A stretch of 64,000 nt of DNA from Streptomyces solicavernae (GCF_029968095.1 NZ_JASCIR010000002.1:1-64000), one strand, 5' to 3'; counted from the stretch's first letter, positions 32,675-41,448 are shown. Translations and numbers: made by a program. The notes: a model not told the origin generated them from the sequence alone.

Positions 32675-33819
32675 GAATCACATCGCTGACGACCTACCAG
32701 GTGCCGCCCCGCTGGTCGTTCCTGAAGATCGAGACCGACGCCGGCGTCACCGGCTGGGGCGAACCCGTCCTGGAGGGCCGGGCCGCATCGGTGGCCGCCA
32801 CCGTCGAGGAGCTCTCCGACTACCTGATCGGCCAGGACCCCGCGCGCATCGAGGACCTGTGGACCGTCCTCTACCGCGGCGGGTTCTACCGCGGCGGCGG
32901 CATCCACATGAGCGCCCTCGCCGGCATCGACCAGGCCCTGTGGGACATCAAGGGCAAGGCCCTCGGCGTACCCGTGCACGAACTGCTCGGCGGCCGGGTA
33001 CGCGACCGGATCAAGGTGTACTCCTGGATCGGCGGCGACCGCCCCGCCGAGACCGCCCGCGCCGCGCGTGACGTGGTGGACCGCGGGTTCACCGCCGTGA
33101 AGATGAACGGCACCGAGGAGCTGTCCTACCTCGACACCTGGGACAAGGTGGACCGGTGCATCGCCAACGTGGACGCGGTGCGCCGGGCGGTGGGCCCGGA
33201 CATCGGCATCGGCGTCGACTTCCACGGCCGCGTGCACAGGCCGATGGCCAAGGTGCTGCTGCGCGAACTGGAGCCGTACCGGCTGATGTTCGTCGAGGAA
33301 CCGGTCCTCTCCGAGCACGTCGACGGCTTCGCCGACGTACTGCGCACCTCACCCATCCCGATCGCGCTCGGCGAACGCCTCTACTCCCGCTGGGACTTCA
33401 GGTCCGTCCTCGCCTCCGGGGCCGTGGACATCATCCAGCCCGACCCCTCGCACTGCGGCGGCATCACCGAGGCCCGCAAGATCGCGCACCTGGCCGAGGC
33501 GTACGACGTGGGCCTGGCCCTGCACTGCCCGCTCGGCCCGATCGCGCTCGCGGCCTGCCTGCAGATCGACGCCGGCTGCTACAACGCGACGATCCAGGAA
33601 CAGAGCCTGGGCATCCACTACAACACCGGCAACGACCTGCTCGACTACCTGACGGACCCCTCGGTGTTCACCTACCGGGACGGCCGGGTGGCCATCCCCG
33701 ACGGCCCGGGCCTCGGCATCGAGGTCGACGAGGAGTACGTCGCCGAGCGCGCCGCCGAAGGACACCGCTGGCGCAACCCCGTGTGGCGGCACTCCGACGG
33801 CTCCGTCGCGGAGTGGTGA
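32671..33819 (+). CDS. dgoD: D-galactonate dehydratase
   Basis: Dehydrates D-galactonate to 2-dehydro-3-deoxy-D-galactonate, the entry step. A 382-residue enolase-superfamily enzyme. Metal ligands fall at Asp183 (GVDFHGR), Glu209 (MFVEEPV) and Glu235 (GERLYSRW), with catalytic His185 and His285 (HCPLGP); these match the residue numbering I remember for E. coli DgoD, so the assignment is specific. It overlaps dgoA by four bases. No sugar-acid transporter or galactose dehydrogenase gene is in the operon, so galactonate must enter or arise through genes elsewhere. Confidence 0.95.
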   Translation: MRITSLTTYQVPPRWSFLKIETDAGVTGWGEPVLEGRAASVAATVEELSDYLIGQDPARIEDLWTVLYRGGFYRGGGIHMSALAGIDQALWDIKGKALGVPVHELLGGRVRDRIKVYSWIGGDRPAETARAARDVVDRGFTAVKMNGTEELSYLDTWDKVDRCIANVDAVRRAVGPDIGIGVDFHGRVHRPMAKVLLRELEPYRLMFVEEPVLSEHVDGFADVLRTSPIPIALGERLYSRWDFRSVLASGAVDIIQPDPSHCGGITEARKIAHLAEAYDVGLALHCPLGPIALAACLQIDAGCYNATIQEQSLGIHYNTGNDLLDYLTDPSVFTYRDGRVAIPDGPGLGIEVDEEYVAERAAEGHRWRNPVWRHSDGSVAEW

Positions 33820-33835
33820 GCGGAACCGCCGGGGC

Positions 33836-35569
33836 TCAGCCGTCGCCGTGTCCGGGGAGCGGGGACGCCTTGGGCGACAGGTAGGCGCGGTAGCCGGGCA
33901 TGTGGTGCGGAGCGGGGAGGGGATGGACGCGCCAGTCGCGGGCGTAGGCCGCGGGTCGCTGGTCGCCGAAGAGGAGCAGGGCGACCGGCTGGTGACGGGC
34001 CGCCGCGGCGAGACCGGCGGGCGTGATGCTCTTGTCGTGGCCGCCGGGCTGGCGAGAGGAACAGCCGACGCGGAACGCGACACGGATGGACTCATAACCC
34101 GTGATCACGCACGGCGGGCGCATGCCCTGGGCGCGCAGTTCCGCGGCGATACGCGTGTGCAGGGCGTTGTCCTTGCGGACGCGATTGGTCAGCCCGTCCA
34201 GGACCTTGTACTGGATCGCCAGGTGCCCGACGAGAGCGAGGACCAGACCGGCGGCAGCGGCCCGGCGCCACACCGACCGCGCCCGTGCGGCTCCCACGAC
34301 CCGGATCAGGGCCTGCGCCACCGGCAGACTCACCAGCAGGTACGCGGGCAGGAGGAAGCGGGGCGCCGCGTAACCGACGGCGAACAAGTACGGCACGGCC
34401 AACGCCGTTCCGGTCCCCGCGGCAAGCAGGATCGCGCCCCGGTACCGGGTGCGGGCCGCGGCCCAGACGCCGGCCCCGACGAACAGGGGCAGCAGCAGGA
34501 ACCACACGCCGGTGACGGGGTGTTCCCAGGGCACGTCGCAGGGGCGGCACAGCGCGCGGCCGGACAGCGCGCGGACATGGTCGTCGACGGCGAAGTACGC
34601 GCCCAGATGGCCCTGGATCTCGCTGGCCCGCTCAAGCCGGGCGAAGAAGCCGCCGTATCTCACGTACGCCTCGATGATCCACTCCGCCCAGCCGGCGATC
34701 AGACCGACCGCCGGCGCGAGGAGGAGCGGCAGCAGGGGACGTGCTCGCGTCAGCAGGGCCGTCAGGACCAGCGGGAGGGTCAGCCACACGGCGTCGACCG
34801 GACGTACCAGTGCGGCGAAGGCCACCGCGACGGCCACGGCCACGCTGAGCAGCATCCGGCGGTCCGGCTCGCGGGTGGCGCGCAGGAAGCAGCCGGCGGC
34901 GACCATCGCCGCGTACGCGACCCAGAGGTTGGGCATGACCTGCGAGGCGTAGAACGCCGTGATCCAGAGCGTGGCGAACAAGGTGCCGGCGACGGCCAGT
35001 ACGGCGGTCGGCAGCAGCCGCCGCCACACCCACAGGGCGAGGAACAGTCCGAGGCCGGAGAGGACCGCGAGGTAGACGCGCAGCGCCAGGACGGACGTGG
35101 TCAGCTCGGTGACGGGCGCCACGAGGAACGTGATCCCTCGGGCGCGGGGTGCGCTGAAGAACGCCGCCGGGGCCTGCGGGCTGACCTGGCTGATGTACAC
35201 CGTCTCGTCCCAGCCGAGACCCGTGCCCGGTACGACGAGGACGAGCTGGCCGAGGGTGAAGGCGGCGGCGAGGGCCGCCAGCCACGGCAGCGGCCGCGCG
35301 CCCCGGGCGACGGCCCGCTCGTCTTCCGGCGCCTGTCGGCGTGCGTCGGGACGTCCGCGGGCTCCGCGGCTCTCTCCCGGCGGTGGTTGTCGCTGTGCGT
35401 CGTGCGGCCCGCCGAGGGGAGAGCCGGTGAACAGATCTGGTTCTTGCACGGCCCCGGCCCTTCTCAGCGGTTCGACCCGAGGGCCCTGGCCAGAGCTCGG
35501 ATCGGCGGCATGCGTCCGCACCTGAACGCTGCCGTCCCCCGCGGCGGTCCACCACCCCGGGCGTGCCAA
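33836..35569 (-). CDS. Polytopic membrane protein, GT39/PMT-like glycosyltransferase candidate
   Basis: Up to 577 residues; about ten membrane spans begin near residue 92 (PLPWLAALAAAFTLGQLVLVV). The first loop holds GLGWDETVYISQVSP, whose Asp-Glu pair matches the catalytic acidic site of ArnT/PMT-type lipid-linked glycosyltransferases, and a long extracytoplasmic C-terminal segment ends VHPLPAPHHMPGYRAYL. The start is uncertain: the ATG at 35569 gives an 90-residue hydrophilic leader, whereas a GTG at 35449 preceded by GAGAAGG gives a shorter one. It converges on dgoD with 16 bases between stops. The sugar donor and acceptor are unknown. Confidence 0.82.
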   Translation of the reverse strand: MARPGWWTAAGDGSVQVRTHAADPSSGQGPRVEPLRRAGAVQEPDLFTGSPLGGPHDAQRQPPPGESRGARGRPDARRQAPEDERAVARGARPLPWLAALAAAFTLGQLVLVVPGTGLGWDETVYISQVSPQAPAAFFSAPRARGITFLVAPVTELTTSVLALRVYLAVLSGLGLFLALWVWRRLLPTAVLAVAGTLFATLWITAFYASQVMPNLWVAYAAMVAAGCFLRATREPDRRMLLSVAVAVAVAFAALVRPVDAVWLTLPLVLTALLTRARPLLPLLLAPAVGLIAGWAEWIIEAYVRYGGFFARLERASEIQGHLGAYFAVDDHVRALSGRALCRPCDVPWEHPVTGVWFLLLPLFVGAGVWAAARTRYRGAILLAAGTGTALAVPYLFAVGYAAPRFLLPAYLLVSLPVAQALIRVVGAARARSVWRRAAAAGLVLALVGHLAIQYKVLDGLTNRVRKDNALHTRIAAELRAQGMRPPCVITGYESIRVAFRVGCSSRQPGGHDKSITPAGLAAAARHQPVALLLFGDQRPAAYARDWRVHPLPAPHHMPGYRAYLSPKASPLPGHGDG

Positions 35570-35666
35570 CCGGCGGAGCGCCGGTTCCCGAAGAGGTGAG
35601 GGAACCGGCGACTGGCCTGGGCCCCCGGGACCGGAAAATCGTTGGTGCCCGGTCGGCGCGGCTGCC

Positions 35667-35672
35667 TATCGT
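35667..35672 (+). promoter_or_regulatory. Candidate -10 hexamer (TATCGT) ahead of small ORFs and rsgA
   Basis: TATCGT lies exactly six bases before an ATG at 35679, the leaderless spacing seen at several other genes in the window. It is the best promoter-like element in the 302-base gap 35570-35871. Confidence 0.4.
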
Positions 35673-35678
35673 GGGGTC

Positions 35679-35861
35679 ATGTCCGAAGGGGCCGCTCCAG
35701 GTGGTCCTGGCCAGCCATGTGTACCGGGAGGTGTGACTGATGACTGTCGCTGTGGCGGGTGTTGCCCGTGTTCAGAAGTTCGTCACTTCCACCTCTGTGG
35801 TCACCGGCTGAACCATCAACTGACACCGCGCCGTTCGGGCGCAGCCGGGGCCACCCTGTGA
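35679..35861 (+). CDS. Possible small Cys-rich protein (uncertain)
   Basis: A 60-codon frame begins at an ATG placed for leaderless translation behind TATCGT: MSEGAAPGGPGQPCVPGG, then eight Cys in total including CRCGGCCPC, then His-rich VRHFHLCGHRLNH. Third positions lack the G/C bias of real genes here, which argues against it. An alternative is the 23-codon frame at 35740 in another phase. The region is lower in GC than its surroundings. Either may be a leader peptide, or the DNA may simply be a structured 5' region ahead of rsgA. Confidence 0.25.
   Translation: MSEGAAPGGPGQPCVPGGVTDDCRCGGCCPCSEVRHFHLCGHRLNHQLTPRRSGAAGATL
35740..35811 (+). CDS. Possible 23-residue leader peptide upstream of rsgA (uncertain)
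   Basis: An ATG at 35740, nine bases after a GGGAGG-like site, opens a 23-codon frame reading MTVAVAGVARVQKFVTSTSVVTG. Val/Thr/Ser-rich, weak third-position bias. It ends 60 bases before the TTG start of rsgA on the same strand, so a translation-dependent control of the GTPase gene is conceivable, but nothing else supports it. Confidence 0.25.
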   Translation: MTVAVAGVARVQKFVTSTSVVTG

Positions 35862-35871
35862 AGGGTTCCCC

Positions 35872-37008
35872 TTGATTTCCTCTTCTGTTTCTTCTCTCTC
35901 GTTTCCGTCTCATTCTTCTCTCTCGTTTCCGTCTCACCCGTTGTCCCGGTATGGATGGGACGAGGGCTGGGACGCCGCGTTCCTCCCGTACGCCGAGCAA
36001 GGACTCGTGCCCGGTCGGGTCGTGCGGGTCGATCGTGGGCAGTGTGATGTCGTCACGCCGGACGGGACGGTCCGCGCCGACACCGAGTTCGTCGTGCCGC
36101 GTGACCCCGCCAGGGTCGTGTGTACGGGGGACTGGACCGTCCTCGATCCGGAGGGCGGCGATCCGAGGTACGTCCGGGAGTTGCTGCCGCGGCGTACCGC
36201 GTTCGTGCGCAACACCTCGTCCAAGCGGTCCGAGGGGCAGATCCTCGCCGCGAACGTCGACCACGCCCTGATCGCGGTCTCGCTGGCCGCCGAGCTCGAC
36301 CTGGGCCGTATCGAACGGTTCCTCGCGCTCGCGTGGGAGTCCGGGGCCCAGCCCGTGGTCGTGCTCACCAAGGCCGACCTGGTGCCGGACCCCGTCACGC
36401 GCGGGCACCTCGTCGCCGACGTCGAGTCCGCCGCGCCCGGCGTGCAGGTGCTGCCCGTCAGCGCCGCCGAGGGGCAGGGCACCGAAGTCCTCGCCGCGGT
36501 CGTCGCGGGCGGTACGAGTGTGCTGCTCGGACAGTCCGGCGCCGGAAAGTCCACGCTGGCCAACGCCCTGCTCGGGGCGGACGTGATGACGGTGCAGGCC
36601 GCCCGTGAGGTCGACGGGAAGGGCCGGCACACCACGACCACCAGGAACCTGCTCGTCCTGCCCGGCGGCGGCGTGCTGATCGACACCCCCGGGCTGCGCG
36701 GAGTGGGGCTGTGGGACGCCGAAGGGGGCGTCGGACAGGTCTTCGCGGAGATCGAGGAACTGGCCGCCGACTGCCGGTTCCAGGACTGCGCGCACGAGGC
36801 CGAGCCGGGCTGCGCGGTGCTCGCGGCGCTCGACGACGGCTCGCTGTCGGAGCGGCGGCTGCACAGCTACCGCAAGCTGCTGCGCGAGAACCGGCGGATC
36901 GTCGCCAAGACGGACGCCCGGATGCGGCACGAGCTCCGCCGTGAGTGGCGCGTCAGGCAGGCGCAGGGCCGGGCCGCGATGGAGGCCAAGCGCGGCCGCC
37001 GCCTCTGA
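35872..37008 (+). CDS. rsgA: Ribosome small-subunit-dependent GTPase RsgA
   Basis: A circularly permuted GTPase (378 residues) that acts in late 30S-subunit maturation. The OB-fold part spans about residues 30-110. The G motifs appear in permuted order: G4 VVLTKADLV near 163, G1 LLGQSGAGKST near 219-229, G3 DTPGLRGVG near 272. A Zn-binding C-terminal knuckle CRFQDCAHEAEPGC follows near 300. The TTG at 35872 has AAGGG upstream. The first 22 codons are a low-complexity Ser/Phe/Pro stretch made of a near-perfect 23-base direct repeat (TCTTCTCTCTCGTTTCCGTC), absent from relatives as far as I know. Confidence 0.93.
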   Translation: MISSSVSSLSFPSHSSLSFPSHPLSRYGWDEGWDAAFLPYAEQGLVPGRVVRVDRGQCDVVTPDGTVRADTEFVVPRDPARVVCTGDWTVLDPEGGDPRYVRELLPRRTAFVRNTSSKRSEGQILAANVDHALIAVSLAAELDLGRIERFLALAWESGAQPVVVLTKADLVPDPVTRGHLVADVESAAPGVQVLPVSAAEGQGTEVLAAVVAGGTSVLLGQSGAGKSTLANALLGADVMTVQAAREVDGKGRHTTTTRNLLVLPGGGVLIDTPGLRGVGLWDAEGGVGQVFAEIEELAADCRFQDCAHEAEPGCAVLAALDDGSLSERRLHSYRKLLRENRRIVAKTDARMRHELRREWRVRQAQGRAAMEAKRGRRL

Positions 37009-37033
37009 CGCACGCGGCCGGTGCGGAAAGACT

Positions 37034-37065
37034 TTCGGGTACGGGGCGCGAACCCCGTACCCGAA
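37034..37065 (+). terminator. Perfect 13-base-pair hairpin after rsgA
   Basis: TTCGGGTACGGGG and CCCCGTACCCGAA pair perfectly around a six-base loop, 25 bases after the rsgA stop. There is no U-run behind it, as is common for Streptomyces terminators. Confidence 0.75.
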
Positions 37066-37069
37066 GGGG

Positions 37070-37091
37070 CCGGTGCCTGGCCGGGCACCGG
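37070..37091 (+). terminator. Second hairpin of a three-hairpin cluster
   Basis: CCGGTGCC pairs with GGCACCGG around a six-base loop, five bases after the first hairpin. Confidence 0.6.
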
Positions 37092-37096
37092 GGAGA

Positions 37097-37140
37097 GGGC
37101 CCGTCGGCCGGCTGTGGCGGCCTGGCCGGCGGGCCCGTTT
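37097..37140 (+). terminator. Third hairpin, followed by GTTT
   Basis: GGGCCCGTCGGCC pairs with GGCCGGCGGGCCC (one G.T pair) around a 14-base loop, then GTTTCGCT. It lies between rsgA and the minus-strand lipoprotein gene, so it could serve both. The following bases 37146-37245 hold repeated CAGGAAGCC(T/C)C and GGACCAGCCTT(A/G)CT units and no gene. Confidence 0.65.
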
Positions 37141-37248
37141 CGCTCCCTCAGGAAGCCCTCAGGAAGCCTCCAGGAAGCCTCCAGGAAGCCGTCAGAAGCC
37201 TTCCGGGCCTCCAGAAAGCCCTACTGGACCAGCCTTGCTGGACCAGCC

Positions 37249-37740
37249 TTACTGGACGAAGCGGTAGCTGTTCCAGGCGTCGGCGTCCGGCGCGATGTCG
37301 CCCGTGAGCTTGCTGCCGACGTGCTTGGACTCGCCGGTGCAGTCCGTGCCGACGTACGCGACCAGGTCGGCCATCGTGTGGTTCTCGATCTTCCCGGCGC
37401 CGCCCTTCATGACGTGGCAGCCCTTGAGGCGCGGGTTGGTCTCCGAGACGCCCTCCGCCTCGGCCGCCTCCGCACCGTGACCGCCGGAACCGGCCTCCGC
37501 ACCGTGACCGGCCTCCTCGGCGGAACCGGCCTCCGCACCGTGACCGCCGGCACCCGCCTCCGCACCGTGACCGGCCTCCCCGTGGCCCTCGGCCGGGGCG
37601 GCGGCGACGGGCTCGTACGTCACGATGCCGACCGCGGCCTGGTCCTCGAATCCGCAGGCGGTGGCGGAGAGGGCGAGCAGCGCGGTACCCGCGACGACGG
37701 CGGCGAGACGGCGCCGCTGGGGGCGGACGGAAGCAGACAT
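37249..37740 (-). CDS. Secreted lipoprotein with His/Glu-rich repeats, unknown function
   Basis: A 163-residue protein with a signal peptide and lipobox LSATACG (lipidated Cys near residue 29). Residues ~50-92 are repeats of G-H-G-A-E-A-G encoded by 15- to 27-base DNA repeats (37455-37590), giving many evenly spaced His and Glu that could bind metal ions; that is inference. A conserved-looking C-terminal domain follows (NPRLKGCHVMKGGAGKIENHTMADLVAYVGTDCTG). AGGACC lies upstream of the ATG at 37740. Divergent from alkA, with an inverted repeat TTTGCC-N10-GGCAAA between them. Confidence 0.82.
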   Translation of the reverse strand: MSASVRPQRRRLAAVVAGTALLALSATACGFEDQAAVGIVTYEPVAAAPAEGHGEAGHGAEAGAGGHGAEAGSAEEAGHGAEAGSGGHGAEAAEAEGVSETNPRLKGCHVMKGGAGKIENHTMADLVAYVGTDCTGESKHVGSKLTGDIAPDADAWNSYRFVQ

Positions 37741-37784
37741 GGCAGGTCCTGTTCTGGCAACGGCTGACAGTGAGCCTGGGTAAC

Positions 37785-37806
37785 TTTGCCCGCTCTTTAA
37801 GGCAAA
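37785..37806. promoter_or_regulatory. Inverted repeat TTTGCC-N10-GGCAAA in the lipoprotein/alkA gap
   Basis: Six-base arms at 37785-37790 and 37801-37806, in the 166-base region between the divergent lipoprotein and alkA genes, nearer the lipoprotein. A candidate operator with no known match. Confidence 0.35.
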
Positions 37807-37894
37807 AGCAAAGTCGGATCAGTACGACGTTCGTCACGGCGGGAGCCGCGAGCGCCGTGTCCGAATTCCGCCAGCCGCCGTCACCGCCGGGGCG

Positions 37895-37900
37895 CACACT
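37895..37900 (+). promoter_or_regulatory. Candidate -10 hexamer (CACACT), leaderless alkA transcript
   Basis: CACACT is followed after six bases by the GTG at 37907; no Shine-Dalgarno site is present. Confidence 0.4.
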
Positions 37901-37906
37901 GGACCC

Positions 37907-39316
37907 GTGATCGATGAAGAGACCGGATACGAGGCGGTGCGCAGCCGCGATGCCCGCTTCGACGGGGAGTTCTTCTTCGCCGTCGAGACCACCGGCATCT
38001 ACTGCCGGCCCAGCTGCCCCGCCGTCACCCCGAAGCGCAGGAACGTCCGCTACTACCCGACGGCCGCCGCCGCCCAGGGGCACGGCTACCGCGCCTGCCG
38101 CCGCTGCCGTCCCGACGCGGTCCCCGGCTCCGCCGAGTGGAACGTACGGGCCGACGTCGTGGGCCGCGCCATGCGCATGATCGGCGACGGGGTCGTGGAC
38201 CGCGAAGGCGTCCCGGGGCTCGCGCTGCGGCTCGGCTACAGCGCGCGGCAGGTGCAGCGGCAGCTCACCGCGGAGGTGGGCGCGGGGCCGGTCGCGCTCG
38301 CCCGCGCGCAGCGCGCGCACACCGCGCGGCTGCTGCTTCAGACGACGCGGCTGCCCGTCACCGACATCGCGTTCGCGGCGGGCTTCGCGAGCGTGCGGCA
38401 GTTCAACGACACGGTCCGGCAGATCTACGCCCGGACCCCCACCTCGCTCCGCGCCGAAGCGGGTACGAGGCTGCCGAAGCCGCCGTCCGCACCCCCGGCC
38501 GACGGTCCCGCCGCCCCGCTCGCCGCCGCCCCGCTCGCCGGTGTCCCGCTGCGCCTCGCGTACCGCGAGCCGTACCACCGGCCCGCGATCTTCGACCGGC
38601 TCGCGGCCGAAGTGGTCGCCGGCGTCGAGGAGTTGACGGGCGCGCCGGGTGCCCGCACCTACCGGCGTACGCTGCGGCTCCCGCACGGCTCCGGCATCGT
38701 GGCCGTCGACGAGGCCGCGGCCGGACCCTGGCTCGACGCGCGGCTGCACCTCACCGACCTGCGCGACCTGACCACGGCCGTGCAGCGCCTGCGCCGCCTG
38801 TTCGACCTGGACGCCGACCCGCGGGCGGTCGACGAGCGCCTCGGCGCCGTGCCCGGCCTGGCCGCGCTCGTCGCCGCCCGGCCAGGGCTCCGCTCGCCGG
38901 GCGCCGCGGACGCGGAGGAGTGCGCCGTCCGCGCGGTCGTCGGGCGCGCCGGGGCCGCGCGGCTGGTCGCGGAGCTCGGCCGGCTCCTCGATGTGCCCTG
39001 TGGCGCGCTCACCCATGTCTTCCCCGAGCCGAAGGCGCTCGCGGAACACCTGCCGCTCGCGGCCGCGTTCGAGGACGGTTCCGTACGCCTCGACACCGGC
39101 GCCGACCGCGACGACGCCGAGCGGGCGCTGTGCGCGGTGCCCGGCGTGGACGCGGCCACGGCGGCGCACCTCCGCATGCGGGCCCTCGGCGATCCGGACG
39201 TGGCCGTGCCCGGCCTCCCGGCCCCCGAGGCGTGGCGCCCCTGGCGCTCGTACGCCCTCCAACACCTGTGGACCGACGGCAAGTTGACCGACTCGACCTG
39301 GCTGGAGCAGCCGTGA
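37907..39316 (+). CDS. alkA: DNA-3-methyladenine glycosylase AlkA fused to an Ada-type methyl-sensing N-terminus
   Basis: A 469-residue fusion. The N-terminal Ada domain carries the Zn/methyl-acceptor cysteines (GIYCRPSC near 30-37; YRACRRC near 63-69), followed by an AraC-type helix-turn-helix region to about residue 190 (VTDIAFAAGFASVRQFNDTVRQIY). The C-terminal part (about 210-469) is AlkA: helix-hairpin-helix ALCAVPGVDAATAAHLRMRALGDPDV with the catalytic Asp. It should sense methyl phosphotriesters, activate its own operon and excise alkylated bases. The ogt gene overlaps the stop (GTGA). Such Ada-AlkA fusions are known in actinobacteria. Confidence 0.95.
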   Translation: MIDEETGYEAVRSRDARFDGEFFFAVETTGIYCRPSCPAVTPKRRNVRYYPTAAAAQGHGYRACRRCRPDAVPGSAEWNVRADVVGRAMRMIGDGVVDREGVPGLALRLGYSARQVQRQLTAEVGAGPVALARAQRAHTARLLLQTTRLPVTDIAFAAGFASVRQFNDTVRQIYARTPTSLRAEAGTRLPKPPSAPPADGPAAPLAAAPLAGVPLRLAYREPYHRPAIFDRLAAEVVAGVEELTGAPGARTYRRTLRLPHGSGIVAVDEAAAGPWLDARLHLTDLRDLTTAVQRLRRLFDLDADPRAVDERLGAVPGLAALVAARPGLRSPGAADAEECAVRAVVGRAGAARLVAELGRLLDVPCGALTHVFPEPKALAEHLPLAAAFEDGSVRLDTGADRDDAERALCAVPGVDAATAAHLRMRALGDPDVAVPGLPAPEAWRPWRSYALQHLWTDGKLTDSTWLEQP

Positions 39317-39801
39317 CCACGTACTACACCACCCTCGAAAGCCCCCTCGGCGAGCTGCTGCTTGCCGGTGACGGATCGGGCGCGCTCGGCTCGCTCTCCG
39401 TGCCCGGCCAGAAGGGCGGGCGCACGGTGCAGCCGGACTGGCGCCGCGAGCCCGCCGCGTTCACCGGGGCGACGGAGCAGCTGCGGGCGTACTTCGCCGG
39501 GGAGCTGAAGGAGTTCGACCTCGCTCTGCGCGCCGAGGGCACCGAGTTCAGGGAGCGCGTGTGGGCCGCCCTGGACGCGGTCCCGTACGGCGCGACGACG
39601 AGCTACGGCGCCCTCGCGGCGGCCATCGGCGCCTCCCGCGCCGCGGTCCGGGCGGTCGGCGGCGCCATCGGCGCCAACCCCCTCCTGATCGTCCGCCCCT
39701 GCCACCGCGTCATCGGCGCGGACGGTTCCCTGACGGGGTACGCGGGGGGCTTGGAGCGCAAGCGGATGCTGCTGGGGCTTGAGGGGGTGCAGATTCAGTA
39801 A
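39313..39801 (+). CDS. ogt: Methylated-DNA-protein-cysteine methyltransferase (Ogt)
   Basis: A 162-residue suicide repair protein that takes the methyl group from O6-methylguanine onto Cys130, seen in the invariant PCHRVIG motif. An [14 protein letters not shown] helix ([16 protein letters not shown]) precedes it. Coupled by a four-base overlap to alkA, giving an adaptive alkylation-repair operon in which the Ada and Ogt functions are split over two proteins differently from E. coli Ada. Confidence 0.95.
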   Translation: MTTYYTTLESPLGELLLAGDGSGALGSLSVPGQKGGRTVQPDWRREPAAFTGATEQLRAYFAGELKEFDLALRAEGTEFRERVWAALDAVPYGATTSYGALAAAIGASRAAVRAVGGAIGANPLLIVRPCHRVIGADGSLTGYAGGLERKRMLLGLEGVQIQ

Positions 39802-39810
39802 CGTTTAAGG

Positions 39811-39891
39811 TTCAAGTTCCCAAGTTCCCAAGTCCCAAGTCCCAAGTCCCAAGTCCCAAGTTCCCAAGTCCCAAGTTCCCAAGTTCTCAGC
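39811..39891. repeat. Tandem 7/8-base repeats (AAGTCCC / AAGTTCCC)
   Basis: About eleven copies of AAGTCCC or AAGTTCCC run end to end in the gap between ogt and the DUF456 gene, reaching to within a base or two of the latter's stop. Non-coding; the 7/8-base unit is not in phase with codons. Confidence 0.95.
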
Positions 39892-40369
39892 CCCAGATCA
39901 GCACCCCCAGCCACGCCCCGACGATCAGCAGGCAGGCGAACAGCTCCACCAGGACGCTCGTGCCCACCGCGCGCATCGCCGCACGCGTCGAGGACCAGGC
40001 CGCGCCGTGGCTGCCGAGGCGGCGGCGCTCCGACAGGTAGGCGCCGCCGATGAAACCCGGCACCGAACCGATCACCGGTACCACGACGAACCCCACGAAC
40101 GCGCCGAGGCCCGCGCCCACCACCATGCGGCGGGTGACGCCCACGCCCCGGATGCGGCGCGGCGGCAGCCGCCAGCGGACCGCGTGCTGCAGGAGCAGCA
40201 GCACCGTCGCCCCGACGAGCACCCCCCAGGCCACGCCCGACTGGTCCTGCAGCGCCCACCACACCACCGCGCCCCAGACCAGGAGCGTGCCGGGCACACC
40301 CGGGACGAGCAGGCCGACGAGGCCGAGCAGCAGCACCGCCCCGACCAGCAGCAGCTCCCACACGCTCAT
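39887..40369 (-). CDS. DUF456 membrane protein
   Basis: A 160-residue polytopic protein with about four to five spans and the Gly-rich pattern of the DUF456 family ([28 protein letters not shown] near 12-40; [28 protein letters not shown] near 87-114). The function of the family is unknown. The ATG at 40369 begins directly with a span. CACTCT lies six bases upstream on the minus strand, a possible leaderless arrangement. Confidence 0.88.
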   Translation of the reverse strand: MSVWELLLVGAVLLLGLVGLLVPGVPGTLLVWGAVVWWALQDQSGVAWGVLVGATVLLLLQHAVRWRLPPRRIRGVGVTRRMVVGAGLGAFVGFVVVPVIGSVPGFIGGAYLSERRRLGSHGAAWSSTRAAMRAVGTSVLVELFACLLIVGAWLGVLIWG

Positions 40370-40417
40370 CTGCCCAGAGTGCCGGACGGGCGGGCCCCGC
40401 GCAGGTCAGCGGCCCCG

Positions 40418-41395
40418 CTACCGCGCCACCCACCCCCGGTCGTACGCATGCCACCCCAACTGCAGCCGCGTCGTCACGCCCGCCAGCTCCATCAGGCCCT
40501 TCACGCGCCGCTGGACGGTGCGCAGGCCGAGGTCGAGCTGCTTGGCGACGCTCGCGTCCGTGAGCCCGGCCAGGAGGAGGGAGAGGATCTCCAGGTCCGT
40601 GCCGTCCGGGCCCGCCGGGGTCGTCTCCGTCACCGTGCCGCCCTCGCCGAGGCGCAACGGCAGGGCCTGCCCCCACACCGCCTCGAACAGGCCCGACAGC
40701 GACTCCAGGAGGCCGCTCGCGTGCACGACGAGCGCGGCCGGTTCCGACGTACGGGACGTCAGCGGCACCATCGCCAGCCGGCCGTCGGCCACCACCAGCT
40801 TGGTGGGGACGCGGTCGACGATCCGAACCTGCTCGTCCCGCCCGAGCGCCGCCGACATCTCGCGCAGGCCGTTCGGCAGCGACAGCACGTCCCGCTCCAC
40901 CACCACCCGGTACCGCACCCCGCGCTCCGTCGCCTGCTCCTCGGCATCGTTGTCGGTGCCCGTGACGACCGCCGGGCGCCCGGTCACCAGGGCGCACACC
41001 TCGTGGCTCGCGCCCAGCTGCAGCTGCAGGAAGCGGCGGGCCACGGCGGCGCCGGTCACCACCTCGACCAGGTCGTACGCGCTGGGCCCGGTGTCCTGCG
41101 CGCGGTACTCCTCCGCGAGGACCGCCGCCGCCAGCTCCGCCTGCTCCAGCTCGTGCCGCTGCTGGGTGAGGAGCGCGCCGAGCGCCACCCCGGGCGGGGC
41201 CGCCACCCAACGCCCCGGCCGCGCCGACGACTGCGCCGCGAGCCCCTGCTGTTCGAGCCGCCGCACGGCCCGCTCCGTGTCGCCCGCACCGAGCCCGATC
41301 CTGGCGGCGAGGTCGGCCACGTCGGCGACGCCGAGCGACACCAGCGCCCGGTACGCCGACTCCTGCATCTCGTCCAGACCTATGGCACCCAACAT
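40418..41395 (-). CDS. TrmB/LuxR-type transcriptional regulator
   Basis: A 325-residue regulator with two DNA-binding-type ends: an N-terminal TrmB-like helix-turn-helix ([46 protein letters not shown], residues 6-51) and a C-terminal LuxR-type helix-turn-helix ([39 protein letters not shown] near 268-306). The middle part resembles phospholipase-D-like ligand regions of TrmB relatives. Such architecture is frequent in Streptomyces orphan regulators. Three GCGAAC-containing repeats lie upstream at 41422-41502. Confidence 0.85.
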   Translation of the reverse strand: MLGAIGLDEMQESAYRALVSLGVADVADLAARIGLGAGDTERAVRRLEQQGLAAQSSARPGRWVAAPPGVALGALLTQQRHELEQAELAAAVLAEEYRAQDTGPSAYDLVEVVTGAAVARRFLQLQLGASHEVCALVTGRPAVVTGTDNDAEEQATERGVRYRVVVERDVLSLPNGLREMSAALGRDEQVRIVDRVPTKLVVADGRLAMVPLTSRTSEPAALVVHASGLLESLSGLFEAVWGQALPLRLGEGGTVTETTPAGPDGTDLEILSLLLAGLTDASVAKQLDLGLRTVQRRVKGLMELAGVTTRLQLGWHAYDRGWVAR

Positions 41396-41448
41396 GGGCC
41401 GCTGCCCCTCCCCACTGCCGTGCGAACAACTCCCGTACGCCCACCCGT

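Noticed and set aside
39811..39891. CRISPR-like regular repeats
   Set aside because: The units are 7-8 bases with no spacers between them; no cas genes are nearby. It is a simple tandem repeat.
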